Source of the DNA: Carya illinoinensis
Taxonomy: Eukaryota; Streptophyta; Magnoliopsida; Fagales; Juglandaceae
Reading direction: 5' to 3'
Length of the DNA: 64,000 nt
Assembly: GCF_018687715.1 (NCBI RefSeq)
Contig: NC_056766.1
Coordinates: forward strand, 19,017,001 to 19,081,000
Part shown: one piece after another, positions 22,205 through 33,085 of the stretch
Layout: each line of letters begins with the position of its first letter
Numbering within the stretch: the first letter of the stretch is position 1
Notes under the pieces: model-generated
The model's input: the letters and a program-made list of their open reading frames with translations, nothing else
Told to the model about the DNA's origin: nothing
Databases searched by the model: none
Position numbers and translations under genes: made by a program

Positions 22205-22739
22205 CTTAACTCTCAAAAGAATTGAAGAGAAAATTCACATTCATTGAATAACATAACATAATTGATTAAATAACAATGTGAGCAAACTATAAATAGGAAT
22301 TCCCCCCAAGGGTTGGTGCCACATGCCTTCCCATCTCTTCCCTAGATCTAGATCACACTCTTGATCCACTCCTTAGTTTTAGGAATCCTAATTTTAGAGA
22401 AACAACATCAAATACCTAAAATAAAGAAAATTAACTAGGAAATAAATTAGGAATTAAACTAGAAAATAACATAAACATATTAAAATAAATAAATTCCTAA
22501 ATAAAAGGTTCATGGCCAGCCACCACCATGAATGGCGCCTCCACCCCTATTTTTTAGGAACTTGTCATCTTGTCATGGAACTCCTCTAGTTGCACTTGTC
22601 TTGGATGCCTATCGCCTTACCACCCGAGCCATGCATGCAATCCAATACAACCCTCCTAGCCTTGACATGTCTAGCCCTCCTAGTGGCATTATTAATAGCT
22701 CGTCTTGCATATCCATCAATCATCTCCCATTCAAGAACG

Positions 22740-25584
22740 ACCTTGTCCTTAAGGTCTAAATCCGGAAATTGATCATTGAGGACCCCGAACACTCTCCCAT
22801 GTATCATCATCGGACGGAAGCCCCTTCCATTGAACCAAGGTTTCGGTACTCACTTGGCCACCCTTTCTTACAAGCCTATACTCCACGATCTTCTTGGGTT
22901 GGATTGCCTTTCTTCCTCTTCATCTACCAAGGGCATCTTACTCATCACCTTGGTTGGATCTGCAACCTTCCTCCTTAACCATGACACATGAAAAATAGGG
23001 TGAATGTGAACCCCAACCGGTAGATCTAGCTTGTATGCAAGCTGTCCGCACTTCTCCAACACTTGATATGGGCCAAAATTCTTAGTCCTCAATTTGCTTA
23101 ATGTTGTTTTGGATATTGCCTTATGCTCTCTTGATAGGTACTTGAGAAATACCCACTCACCTTGTTCAAAGGATTCTATAGTTCTCCTTTTGTCAAAGTG
23201 CTTCTTCATTTGGTCTTGAGCACGTGCCAAATTCTTCTTTAGATCCTTCAAGACTTCATCCATCTCTCTAAGCTCTGTATCCATCAAATCATTTGGTGAA
23301 CTCCCCATTTCATAGGCCACAAGCCCCGGTGGTGGTCTCCCATAAAATGCCTCAAATGGTGTCATCTTGATAGATCGGTGGTAGGATGTGTTGTACCAAA
23401 ATTTAGCCCATGCCAAATGCTTTTCCCAATTCTTTCAATAATGGTGCACAAAGCACCTAAGGTTTTTCTCAAGTGTCCGATTAGTCACCTCCGTTTGGCT
23501 ATCGGTTTGGGGATGATAGGTTGAACTTTGGGCAAACTTGTCCCATGCATCTTGAAAAACTCCCTCCAAAAGTTGCTCATGAAGACACTGTCTCTATCGA
23601 TCACTATGCTTCTCGACATTCCATGAAACTTCATCACTTAATCCACATAAAAGCTTGGCAATTGTCTAGAGGTCAACCGTTTGCCAAGAGGTCAACCAAC
23701 ACATTTGCCAAGTTTTATGTGTATACTTGGTCAAGTGGTCAACCACCACAAGCATCCCATCACAACCATTTGGAAGTGGCAACCTCTCCACAAAGTCCAT
23801 GGTAACATCCTCCCAAGTGTGAGTAGGGATCGGTAAGGGTTGCATCAACCCCTTAGGCTTGCTACTCTCACTCTTCACCCTTTGATAAGTCTCACATCTC
23901 CTTACATACTCCCTCACCTATCCTTTCATGCCATCCCAATAGAACAAATTAACCACCCTTACCCAAGTACGGTATAACCCCAAGTGTCCCCCTTCCTTGG
24001 AATCATGAAAGTTGCTCAAGTTCTTCTTTCTAAACTTTCCCACACTCGGCACAACTACTCTCCCCTTGTATTTTAAAAGCCCGTCACTCATCTCATAATT
24101 TTCAACTCCCTTAGTATCCACATCTAGCTTCTCCATCACCTCCTTACACCTTAGATCATTTTTTACTCCCTCTCTAATTTCATCCCAAACTCCCAATGAA
24201 GGACCCAATTCTCCCTACCCGGCCTATACAGCAAATCAAAATCAAAACCAAGAACTTTAGAAACCCACCTTTGTTAATCCATAGTGGTGATTCTTTGCTC
24301 CAAAAGGTACTTCAAAGGTTGTTGATCCGTGACTATTGAGAACTTCCTTCCCAACAAATAAGGCCTCCACGCCCTCACGCCCTCCATGATGGCAAGCATC
24401 TCCCGTGCATACATGCTTCACCCTTTATTTTGTACACCAAGGGCCTTGCTAATGAAGGCTAATGGCCTCCCTTATTGTGTCAAAACAACCCTTACTCCCA
24501 CATTACTTGTATTCATGTGTAGCTCAAATGTCTTCTCAAAATTAGGCATAGCAAAGACGGGTGTAGTTGTCATGGCTTTCTTCAAATCTTCAAAAGCCTT
24601 CTCCGCCTCTTCACTCCAAACAAAATTATTGTTCTTGAACATGTTAGTGAGTGGTCTTGCTATCGAAGCGTAATCTTTGACAAACTTCCTATAGTAACCT
24701 GTAGTCCAAGAAAGCCCCTCAATTGGGTGATAGTTTTTGATTTGGGCCAAGCCACCATAGCTTCCACCTTCCTTGCATTCACCTTGACCCCATCTTGTGA
24801 GATCAAATGCCCCAAGTACTCAATCTGCTTTTGGCCAAATGCACACTTGGACAACTTCATGTAGAAAGAGTTGACAAGTAGCACTCCCAAAACAACCTCC
24901 AAGTGCCCCAAGTGATTCACCCATGTCTTGGAGTACACAAGAATATCATCAAAAAACACCAACACATACCTTTTCAAATACGGCTTAAAGTTTTGGTTCA
25001 GCATGCTTGAAAAGTTGAAAGAGCATTGCATAGACCAAACGGCATCACCAAGTACTCAAAGTGGCCATTGTGAGTTTGGAAAGCTATCTTGTGAATGTTC
25101 CTTCATGCACCCTTATTTAATGGTACCCAACCCTTAGATCTAGCTTGGAAAAGAACATAGAACCTCCAAGCTCATCTAGCATGTCATCAATGGTTGAGAT
25201 TGGAAATCTATCCTTGATGGTAACCTCATTCAAGGCTTAATAGTCGGTGCAAAATCTCCATGTGCCATCCTTCTTCTTCACCAAGAGAACTAGACTTGAG
25301 AATGGACTAGTGCTTGGTCGGATAAGCCCATTAGCCAACATCTCATTGACGTGCTTTTCGATCTCGGTCTTTTGGTAGTAAGCATATCGGTAAAGAGCAA
25401 TGTTAATCGGCTTGGCTTTCTCTTTCAAAGGAATGCGATGATCAAATTCTCTTGAGGATGGAAGTGTCTTCGGATCCTTCATCACTCTAAAGAACCTCCC
25501 CAACAACTCCCTCATATCAAGAGGCAACTTAGCCCCTAACTCCCTCTCCAAGCCTCCTTCTACCACTTCACGCCCCTCACTCAA
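22740..25584 (-). pseudogene. Degenerate Ty3 pol: RT, RNase H, integrase, chromodomain
   Basis: Read from 25584 downward. The RT N-terminus includes NGLIRPSTSPFSS and VKKKDGTWRFCTDY, followed by a stop at about 25238. The RT core follows with FFDDILVYS in the 25031-24660 frame. RNase H runs at about 24660-24250, where the usual D-A-S active-site string reads N-T-S. The integrase zinc region is at about 24208-23850, where the second Cys of the Cys pair is replaced (CETYQR). The integrase core and C-terminus occupy 23850-22868 (YHPQTD.., NTSYHRSIKMTPFEAFYG, GPYQVLEKCG). A chromodomain-like tail lies at about 22860-22740. At least six stops or shifts are visible. Dead. Confidence 0.85.
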
Positions 25585-25683
25585 GCCTCTCGGCTAGGAG
25601 GCCAATGTGATAGCAAAACATTGCCCCCCTCGCTTTAGGATCTTCTTCATCTCATTAGGCCCCACGGTCTTGCATCCTTCTCT

Positions 25684-26076
25684 TCAACTCATTCTCATGG
25701 TCACCCATTTACCCCCCATCTTAAAATCCATAGTCATTCTTTTATAATCCGACACTATCTTCCCTAAGTCCTCTAACCATTGCACACCCAACACAACATC
25801 CAACCCAACCATTGGCAAAGAATACAAATCTACCACAATCTCAAGTTCTTGCATTTTCAAACATACTTTTTTATAAACATTTCTACACACCAACTTCTCC
25901 CCACTAGCTACCTTGACCTCAAATGGAGTGATAGAAATCATAGGCAACCCCAAGCTCTCGGCCACCTTTGAATTGATAAAGTTCAAAGACGAACCATTGT
26001 CCACAAGAACTGTTACCTCCATCTTGCCAATGTGTGCTTGTGTTCTCATCGTTCTAGGCCCGGCAACACCTGCCAA
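25684..26076 (-). pseudogene. Ty3 aspartic protease domain remnant
   Basis: An open 130-residue stretch with VLVDNGSSLNFI (active site D-N-G-S instead of the usual D-S/T-G) and DVVLGVQWL, the second conserved Ty3 protease motif. It is upstream of RT in the same element and separated from it by a stop. The D-N-G change suggests loss of activity. Confidence 0.8.
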
Positions 26077-26469
26077 AGCATGAATAGAAATATGGGGGTC
26101 TCCTCCCCCAGCTTGTTGTTAATATTGCTCCTCTTGCTCTCACTCTTCCTCCACTACTTCTTCCTCTTCCTTGGATTCCACCTTTATGAGAAAGATTTGC
26201 TTGGATTTGCACTTGTGGCCCATAGTGAACCTCTCATTGCAATTGCGGTAAAACTCATTCTCTCTTTTTCGTTGCATCTCCTCCTAAGATAGCCTCTTCA
26301 CCCTCGCGGGTAAAGGCTTAGATCCACTTGATGTGCCTCCACTAGGACCTCCCGATGAGAAGTCTTTGCCCAAAGTCTTGTTTGTACCACTCTTGGAAAC
26401 AATTGGGGGTGGTTTCCTAACTTAAAACTGGCTACTCTTCTTTAGATCTTGGAGTTGATCTTCCTTGAC

Positions 26470-27270
26470 TCATGAAACCTCCAATGATTGCATCAAGGTC
26501 TTTGGTTTTCTAAGCTTCACTTTTGCCGCCAACTCGCTCTTCAATCCTCCCACAAAGGTCCTAATAAGGGCCTTCTCTGACCACCCATGTGCTCTAGTGG
26601 ATGAATACTTGAACTCTTTTTGGTATTCTCTTAAAGATTCAATTTGCTTGATCTTTAAGAGAGTCTTATGGTATTCCATATACTTAGTTGGCCCGAATCC
26701 TCTCAAAAGCTCCTTGATGAACTTCTTCCACTTCAACTCCCTCATTTGAGCCCCATACGTCTTCCCCATCCATTTCCACTGTTGGTTGGCCTCCCATTCA
26801 AGGAAGTAAGCGGCATAGGACACTTTTGCATGGCCCTCCATGTGATTGTGCTCAAAATATTGCTCAGCTCTACTAACCATGTGCTCGAGTCATCATCATT
26901 GAACTTTGGAAATTCCATCTTTGACTTGAGAATTTTCCCTCTACATGCTCCTCTCCTCTCTTCACGGTTCCTTCTTATCCTTCACTTTCCCCGGTTGATT
27001 TCTCATGAGTGCTTGAGGAATCTTGAGAAGATGAATCTGAGTCATCTACCCTCTAACGACATTGGCTTCTTCTAGATCCAACAGAACCCTCGGGACTATG
27101 GGCTCGTCTTCTATGGCGTATTCTCTCTCCATTCCTCCTTTGATCTACTAATTGGTGGAGCACCTCCTCAATCCTTCCAAACCTTTCATTGGTGGCGGTT
27201 TATTGTGCCTCCAAAGTGGATTCAATATTTACAATATGCTCCCTATGATTTGGTTGTCGATCGGCCATGG
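26470..27270 (-). pseudogene. Ty3 gag remnant (capsid region)
   Basis: The best preserved part is 26880-26470 with AAYFLEWEANQQWKWMG, LLRGFGPTKYMEYHKTLLKI and LRTFVGGLKSELAAKV-like capsid motifs (RTFVGGLKSELAAKV seen). Upstream, MADRQPNHREHIV starts at about 27268, close to the primer site, and a shift plus stops separate it from the capsid. No intact zinc knuckle was found. Confidence 0.75.
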
Positions 27271-27295
27271 CTTCCTCTCCTTGGGTTAGATCTCT

Positions 27296-27312
27296 CTCAA
27301 TAAAAGCACCAA
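27296..27312 (-). other. Primer-binding-site-like sequence
   Basis: TTGGTGCTTTTATTGAG on the minus strand starts one base after the end of the 5' LTR (27314 side). Its place fits a primer site. The cognate tRNA was not determined. Confidence 0.5.
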
Positions 27313-27313
27313 T

Positions 27314-27964
27314 TGATGGAAGCCTCACTCTTACTCACTTGTAATTGGCGTGGTGGGTGATTAGATCTAGGGTTTTTTGCTTGTTAGTTGGCTTCCTCAA
27401 GGCAACACAAAGATCCAAGTTGGTTGGTTGGTGGGTGAAAATCAAGACTAGCTCGGACTAGCACTTAACTCTCAAAAGAATTGAAGAGAAAATTTTCATT
27501 CATTGAATAACATAACATAATTGATTAAATAACAATGCAAGCAAACTATAAATAGGAATTCCCCCAAGGGTTGGCACCACATGCCTTCCCATCTCTTCCG
27601 TAGATCTAGATCTTAATCTTGATCCACTCCTTAGTTTTAGGAATGCTAATTTTAAAGAAACAACTTCAAATGCCTAAAATAAAGGAAATTAACTAGGAAT
27701 TAAACTAGAAAATAACATAAACATATTAAAATAAATAAATTCCTAAATAAAAGGTTCATTGCCGGCCACCACCATGAATGGCGCCTTCATCCCTATTTTT
27801 TAGGAACTTGTCATCTTATCAAGGAACTCCTCTAGTTTTATTTGTCTTGGATGCTCATCGCCTCACTGCCCGAGCCATGCATACATCCTAATGCAACCCT
27901 CCTAGCCTCGACACGCCTAGCCCTCCTAGTGGCATTATGAATGGCTAGTCTTGCATCTCCGTCA
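27314..27964 (-). repeat. 5' LTR (minus sense, 651 bp) of the Ty3 element
   Basis: Uninterrupted copy that defines the LTR: TGATGGAAGCC..CTCCGTCA in plus orientation. Confidence 0.85.
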
Positions 27965-27969
27965 CATTG

Positions 27970-28336
27970 CCAATGCCCTAATCACAAGCTCCCTAGTCCC
28001 TATGGTTTGGGAGACATAAATTAAAGGATTTGTATTGATCAAGGAACACATCCTATGCCTCTATGCATTGCAATACTTCGAGGGTATGTCTTGATACACG
28101 AGCAACTACTACAAAAAAAATTTCTTATTTGTTGACCACTATTTTTTACAAAAATGAGTATATTCTCATCACAAATAGTCTTTTTGTCGCAAATAACTCG
28201 TCATAAATACTCATATTTCTTGAGTATAATTAACCCTTTTATTGCTTGGGAGGCATCAAAGGAAATAACACGACCTTAGATAATGACTCATTTGGAAAAG
28301 TACGTCACATGCATCGAGTAACTCACTAGTTATAGA

Positions 28337-28374
<38 letters not shown>

Positions 28375-28420
28375 CCTGCCATGACCTTTGTAGACTCGGT
28401 GAGTAATACCTACACCAGTA
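27970..28420. other. Non-coding spacer with (TA)n tract
   Basis: No gene. (TA)n lies at about 28341-28371. At 28110-28230, ACTACTACAAAAAAAA followed by TTTGTCGCAAATAACTCGTC resembles one end of a CACTA-type element, with no partner end found. Confidence 0.4.
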
Positions 28421-31400
28421 TGTAACACCCCACTTAAAAATAATTTTGGACTTGAACTTAGCACGTATGATCCTAGCTAGTCTAAGTTGTAATTTATTTT
28501 TTTAAGAAAATTTTAGAGCTTAATTGGCATAGGATTCACGCCATTAGGTTAGTTAGAATCGTTAGACAATTTTAGTGTGTTAATAATTTTAAGGGATAAA
28601 TGCCAAGGGGCCAATAGTGGTATGACACATGGCATATTGATGGGCTAGGCAAATGGGCTAAGTATTGGATGGATTTAACAAAAGTCTAAAAGTGTTTTAT
28701 TTAGGGCCCTAGTTTACTAAGGATGAGATAGGCTAAGGATAGATTTAAAAGCTTTAGGCCCAACCTTGGAGATATAAAGTTCTAAACCATTCTTGAAGGA
28801 CACTAGAAATTAGGCCCAATATAATATATATAAGGCCATTGAGCCTAACTTAATAAGAGTGAAGGCCATTGGCCCAACCTAAGAAAGACCCAACATTTGG
28901 ACCCAACCTAGTGGGCCTTTGAGGCCAAGGATAGTTCCCATAAATTTGGACATAAGATCCATAAAATAGCCCACAACCAAGGCTTGCTTATATGGCCCAA
29001 CAAAAGCCCAACCCATATATACCATACCATTAATTTCTCTTCAACCTAAGCTGAACCATACACCCCTAGGATTCCCTTCCAGCCATGGTTAAATTTCTAA
29101 CTTGAGTTAAGAAGTACTATTCATCTAACAAATGAATAATAACCTACATATCATGATTCGTACATAGTGTTCTTTGAATTATTTTTCTACACTATTATGA
29201 TCTGAAATTTTTTAGGCTTTATAATTGTTTTTCATCATTCTTAGACAAACCTAGAAGGTTAAGCTTAACCCAACCCATGTCAATTGGAACCAAGCCATCT
29301 CAATGCCAACATAACCACCAATCGGCACCATGATGCATCACCATGCACACTTCATCAAACCAGCCCCAAACCCATGCCATTTCCACTATATTTTCAAAAT
29401 ATAATTGCACCATTCATACCTCACCATATCACTCAAGGACCAAACATAGCAAGGGCGAAATAATTCCATAAAACAAAAGCCAAAAACCCAACTAATCACC
29501 AAGGAAGCTAGTTGGATTCTAACCGGCTGTACCTTGATTCTTCAAAGAATTTCTGCACCTATTTGCCTCACTTCCCCATGCCACTAATCTTGTTATTTTT
29601 TTCCTTGGAAGTGCTTCAAAGCACTCAATTGAAACTTAGTGTAAGAATAGTGAGAAACCGAGTGAGTTGAGAGTGTTCTTGAAGTGAGTTGTGTTTGGGA
29701 GCTCAAGGGCCACGAATATGTAAGTAATCTTGCCCTATCTTTTGTTAAGTGTTAGAATGACATGTTTGGCTTTAATTTATGGCATGAGAATGAGGTTTTG
29801 AGTAAGTTTAGAAAGGTTTTATCTGAATGATGCAAACCTGGTCAGATTTTTAGTATGGATTGCATAATTTGTTTTGGGTTGAGATTTTAGCCATGGCATG
29901 TCTTGATATGATTTTGTATGATGCACTAATGTTTTGAAATAATTTTTGAAGGTTTAAATTTGAGGAAGAAAACGTGCCATGATAGGTTTCTAAGCCCATA
30001 TCTTGTTTTTTCTAAGCCCATATCTTGTGTTGACCATCAATCATGTTTCTATTTTACTTGGTTAAAGTTTATTTTATGAAGTTTTGGTTAAATTTCTTAA
30101 TCTTGAGTAATGAGCATATAAAAAAGCCTTGTGTTTGGGAAAGAATGAAACTAGATGACTTATTTGGGTTCTAAACATCTTTTTTTACAAGGAAAAGCTA
30201 GAAACGTCATGCATATGCTTAATTGTTGGTTTAGTGATAATTTGGCTTTTGAGCAATGCATAAGTGTTGGCCTCTAAAAACATTTGAAAGTTTGTAAGTT
30301 GGCATCTAACTTTCACTTAGGTAATTTATTTATGATTTCTTATTCATGATATAAATGTTATTTTGAGCATGAAACATAGCATTGTGCACTTACATGACAT
30401 GTCTAATTTTTTCTGTTTGAGCATATTATAGTATGAAATTGTCATTTTCATACTTCACAAACACATATCGTGTAAAACATTTCTAAGCATAGCATAAAAG
30501 ATAAATTTTGTCACGATCCCAAAGGTTAGAATGAAGAATTATCCTAATAAAACTCCTCTGTCCACTCTGGAGTGAGTAAAAATCAAGTGGTAACCCTTGG
30601 CTTAACAAAGAACCGTCAATGGGCTTTGAGTGGATTATTTTAAAGAATATTAGAGCAAAATCATTTATAACACATAAAGCTGGTGGGTACATATGTTACG
30701 ATGTTATGATGATAGGTTAGGATGATATGTTATGTTACCAATATATTGAGAATAAGTATGCAGAGAATTTAGTTTTAACATGAGTTGTACTACGATCACT
30801 AGTAGGTACTTATAGTGCATAATGGGGAGTTGTGATGATATTATACATTATGATGTTATTGTTAATGATGGCTTTAATAATGATGAAATGTTATATTCTT
30901 GAAAAAATGAATTGAAAAATGTTTTCTATAAGAAAAGGTGCATCAAAGTTTCTATGAAACTGTTGAGCAATTTGGATGGGAGAGAAATATTGATTTTTCT
31001 GTATAGCATGCATCTCATGTTTATCTTGTATAACTTATTTTTATGCAAATTGATTGTTTAACTTACTGAGATTTCAAGTAAATCTCACCTTTGTGAACCC
31101 ACTACCGTTTCCCCCAAAAAGGTAGAAGTAGTGTTAGGAACAGTTGATGACAAATTGGATGGACTGCTGGATACAGATAGTCAAAGAGGAGTCGAACCTT
31201 GAGCGAAAACTAGATATCATTTTCTCTTCATACTTTAGAGTGTATGAAAGAGTTAATCTAACTATTGACTATTGATAATCATCCTTAAGTTTCAACGTAT
31301 GATAGTTATTAATATTATTGAGATGTTTAGTTCATTTTGACATACGTTTTCATAAGTCACCCTTATTCTGCTGCAATTATTGCATACTGCTAATTGCATA

Positions 31401-31512
31401 TTAAGATAAATTGCATATTAACCGTCATGAACGATAATATGTAACAATATATTGCACGTCTTGATGTTTCAAATCTCCGATACATTCCAAACGGTGACCT
31501 GGGGACTTCACA
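28421..31512 (+). mobile_element. Large solo LTR, about 3.1 kb, TGTAACACCCC...GGGACTTCACA
   Basis: Starts TGTAACACCCC and ends GGTGACCTGGGGACTTCACA, with no retroviral-type genes between. The middle shares an ordered set of words with the reverse complement of 33086-38825: a CTCCTCTGTCCACT block with AGTGGTAACCCCT/CTTGG at 30550-30600 versus 36380-36450, and the TTACTGAGATTT block at 31070 versus 35940. No target duplication is evident (CAGTA left, AATGA right), so the ends are less firm than for its relative. Confidence 0.55.
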
Positions 31513-32504
31513 AATGAATCCAGCATTATACTTGAAAACAAATAATTAAGCTTCTAAGTCGAAGGTTAGAAAAATAATATATATAAGTCTCAAATATACA
31601 AGTCATGTTCAATCCTTTTATAACAAATTAAATTTTTTTTTCATTTTTTATGGAGTCCACATTTTTACAAAAAACTTGAACAAGACTTCACATTTTTCAA
31701 ACAATTATCGTCCAACCGTGAGCCAACAAAATAATTCCTATGCCCGACTTATTGAATAAGTATATATTACGAGAATGAAAGGATAGTTGTTGGGATGGTA
31801 AATGGATGGGTACACCACTCAAATAAGTACGTACTCAATCTAACACTTGTAAGACAAGACGAACACAATAATCGATAAAGGGAAAAGCAGCCATAACTAA
31901 GGGAGATGATTTATTTTTTTTAATTGAAAGGAGCGTGGACATAAGATAGGAGGGGCTTCTTCTTATTATTCAATGTACAGTGTTATTGGTGACATAAATA
32001 TTTTTTTTTTCATTTATGTTGTTTTTAGTTAACATAAAAAAGTGAGACCCGGCAAGAGAAACTTTTTTTTGTTTTTTTTTTGGGTGAGTTATACTTTTGT
32101 TCAAATTCATGGCTTGCGTTGCACTTATGGGGTTTACATCAAGAATTATCTCTTAAAGTTCTTATTTGAACTTTAGGGTCCAATTAGAAAAGAGATAAAC
32201 ATCTAAAGTAAGCTCATAATATTTACTCAACAATGAGTACTATTAGGGAAATAAACTTGTGCAGTTATAATTATTGTCAAACTCACTTTATGTGTATATT
32301 TCTCTCCAACTAGAGATCCTAGAATTCATATAATAACTCAAAATGATAATTTGAATGAAAGCGGTTGAAGGCAAAGGAAGCTTGCAAAATGGATGTACAT
32401 ATTGAATATATAACATATTACTTACTTATCAATGGTGGGTTGTGGACCGAAGCATGGAGGAAGCTTGCTAGGGTAGTTAGCTAGCTAGGCCTGTGGAAGC
32501 GGTA
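31513..32504. other. Non-coding spacer
   Basis: No coding sequence or repeat recognised. AT-rich with T-runs at 31627-31650 and 32060-32090. Confidence 0.4.
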
Positions 32505-32514
32505 ATACAAACCA

Positions 32515-32892
32515 CTGTTTTTAATATTGTACCGTACCAGCCACTGGTCCGGTACAGGTATTGTACATATTTCGTACCGGCCGAAATACTGGCCATACCG
32601 GCCTATATTCGGCCTGTACCAGCCTATATTTCGGCCTTTATTTTTTTTTTCATTTTTTCAAACTATAATCTCATTTTTTGACTGCTAATTCAGACCAGAC
32701 TATTTATAATTTTAAATATATATGTATTCATGTATAATTTATTCGTATATAGACTATTATTTTGAAATATAATTTATATATATATTTATATATCGACTAT
32801 TCTGAAACGGTACGCGAAATGGTACTGGTACCAAAATATTTAATTTCAGTGCCTTGATCGGTACGACATCTGGTATGGTATTCAAAGCATTG
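32515..32892. mobile_element. MITE, 378 bp, with 10-bp target duplication (MULE-like)
   Basis: CTGTTTTTAATATTGTACCGTACC at the left is mirrored by GGTATGGTATTCAAAGCATTG at the right. Subterminal CCGGTAC/CGGCC words are repeated in both orientations (32535-32640, 32805-32880). ATACAAACCA occurs exactly at 32505-32514 and 32893-32902. A 9-10-bp duplication fits Mutator-like elements better than hAT. No coding capacity. Confidence 0.75.
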
Positions 32893-33085
32893 ATACAAAC
32901 CATGCCATTGGCATACTAATCAATAGATTAGCATTAGTTTCTTCCTTGATCATGAGCATTTGATCATTTTGCAGTGATCATTAATTTGTCCCAAATTGAT
33001 AGAAAATGATTAATTATATATGTTTCTTACACTATACATATGCAGAGCATCACTACGAAAGTACAAACTTTCTAGTGATCATCAT

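Larger units (their letters stand above)
20026..22718 (-). repeat. 3' LTR (minus sense) of the Ty3 element, carrying two hAT insertions
   Basis: Removing 20074-21398 and 21520-22212 leaves about 675 bp that matches 27314-27964 throughout (AGGGTTTTTTGCTTGTT, TAAATAGGAATTCCCCC, AAAAGGTTCAT and GGCGCCT blocks). Confidence 0.85.
20026..27964 (-). mobile_element. Degenerate Ty3/gypsy chromovirus, minus strand, with two nested hAT elements
   Basis: Both LTRs start TGATGGAAGCCTCAC and end near CATCA/CGTCA, and the internal region (22719-27313) encodes gag to integrase on the minus strand in Ty3 order. Flanks are TATTG (20021-20025) and CATTG (27965-27969), a 5-bp duplication with one C/T difference. 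A primer-site-like TTGGTGCTTTTATTGAG follows the upstream LTR. The domain after integrase resembles a chromodomain, and with the RT type this suggests a Reina-like chromovirus (inference). Stops and shifts in every gene show it is inactive. Confidence 0.85.

Noticed and set aside
28341..28371. (TA)n tract as an origin or centromere-type signal
   Set aside because: Plain dinucleotide microsatellite with no associated motif.
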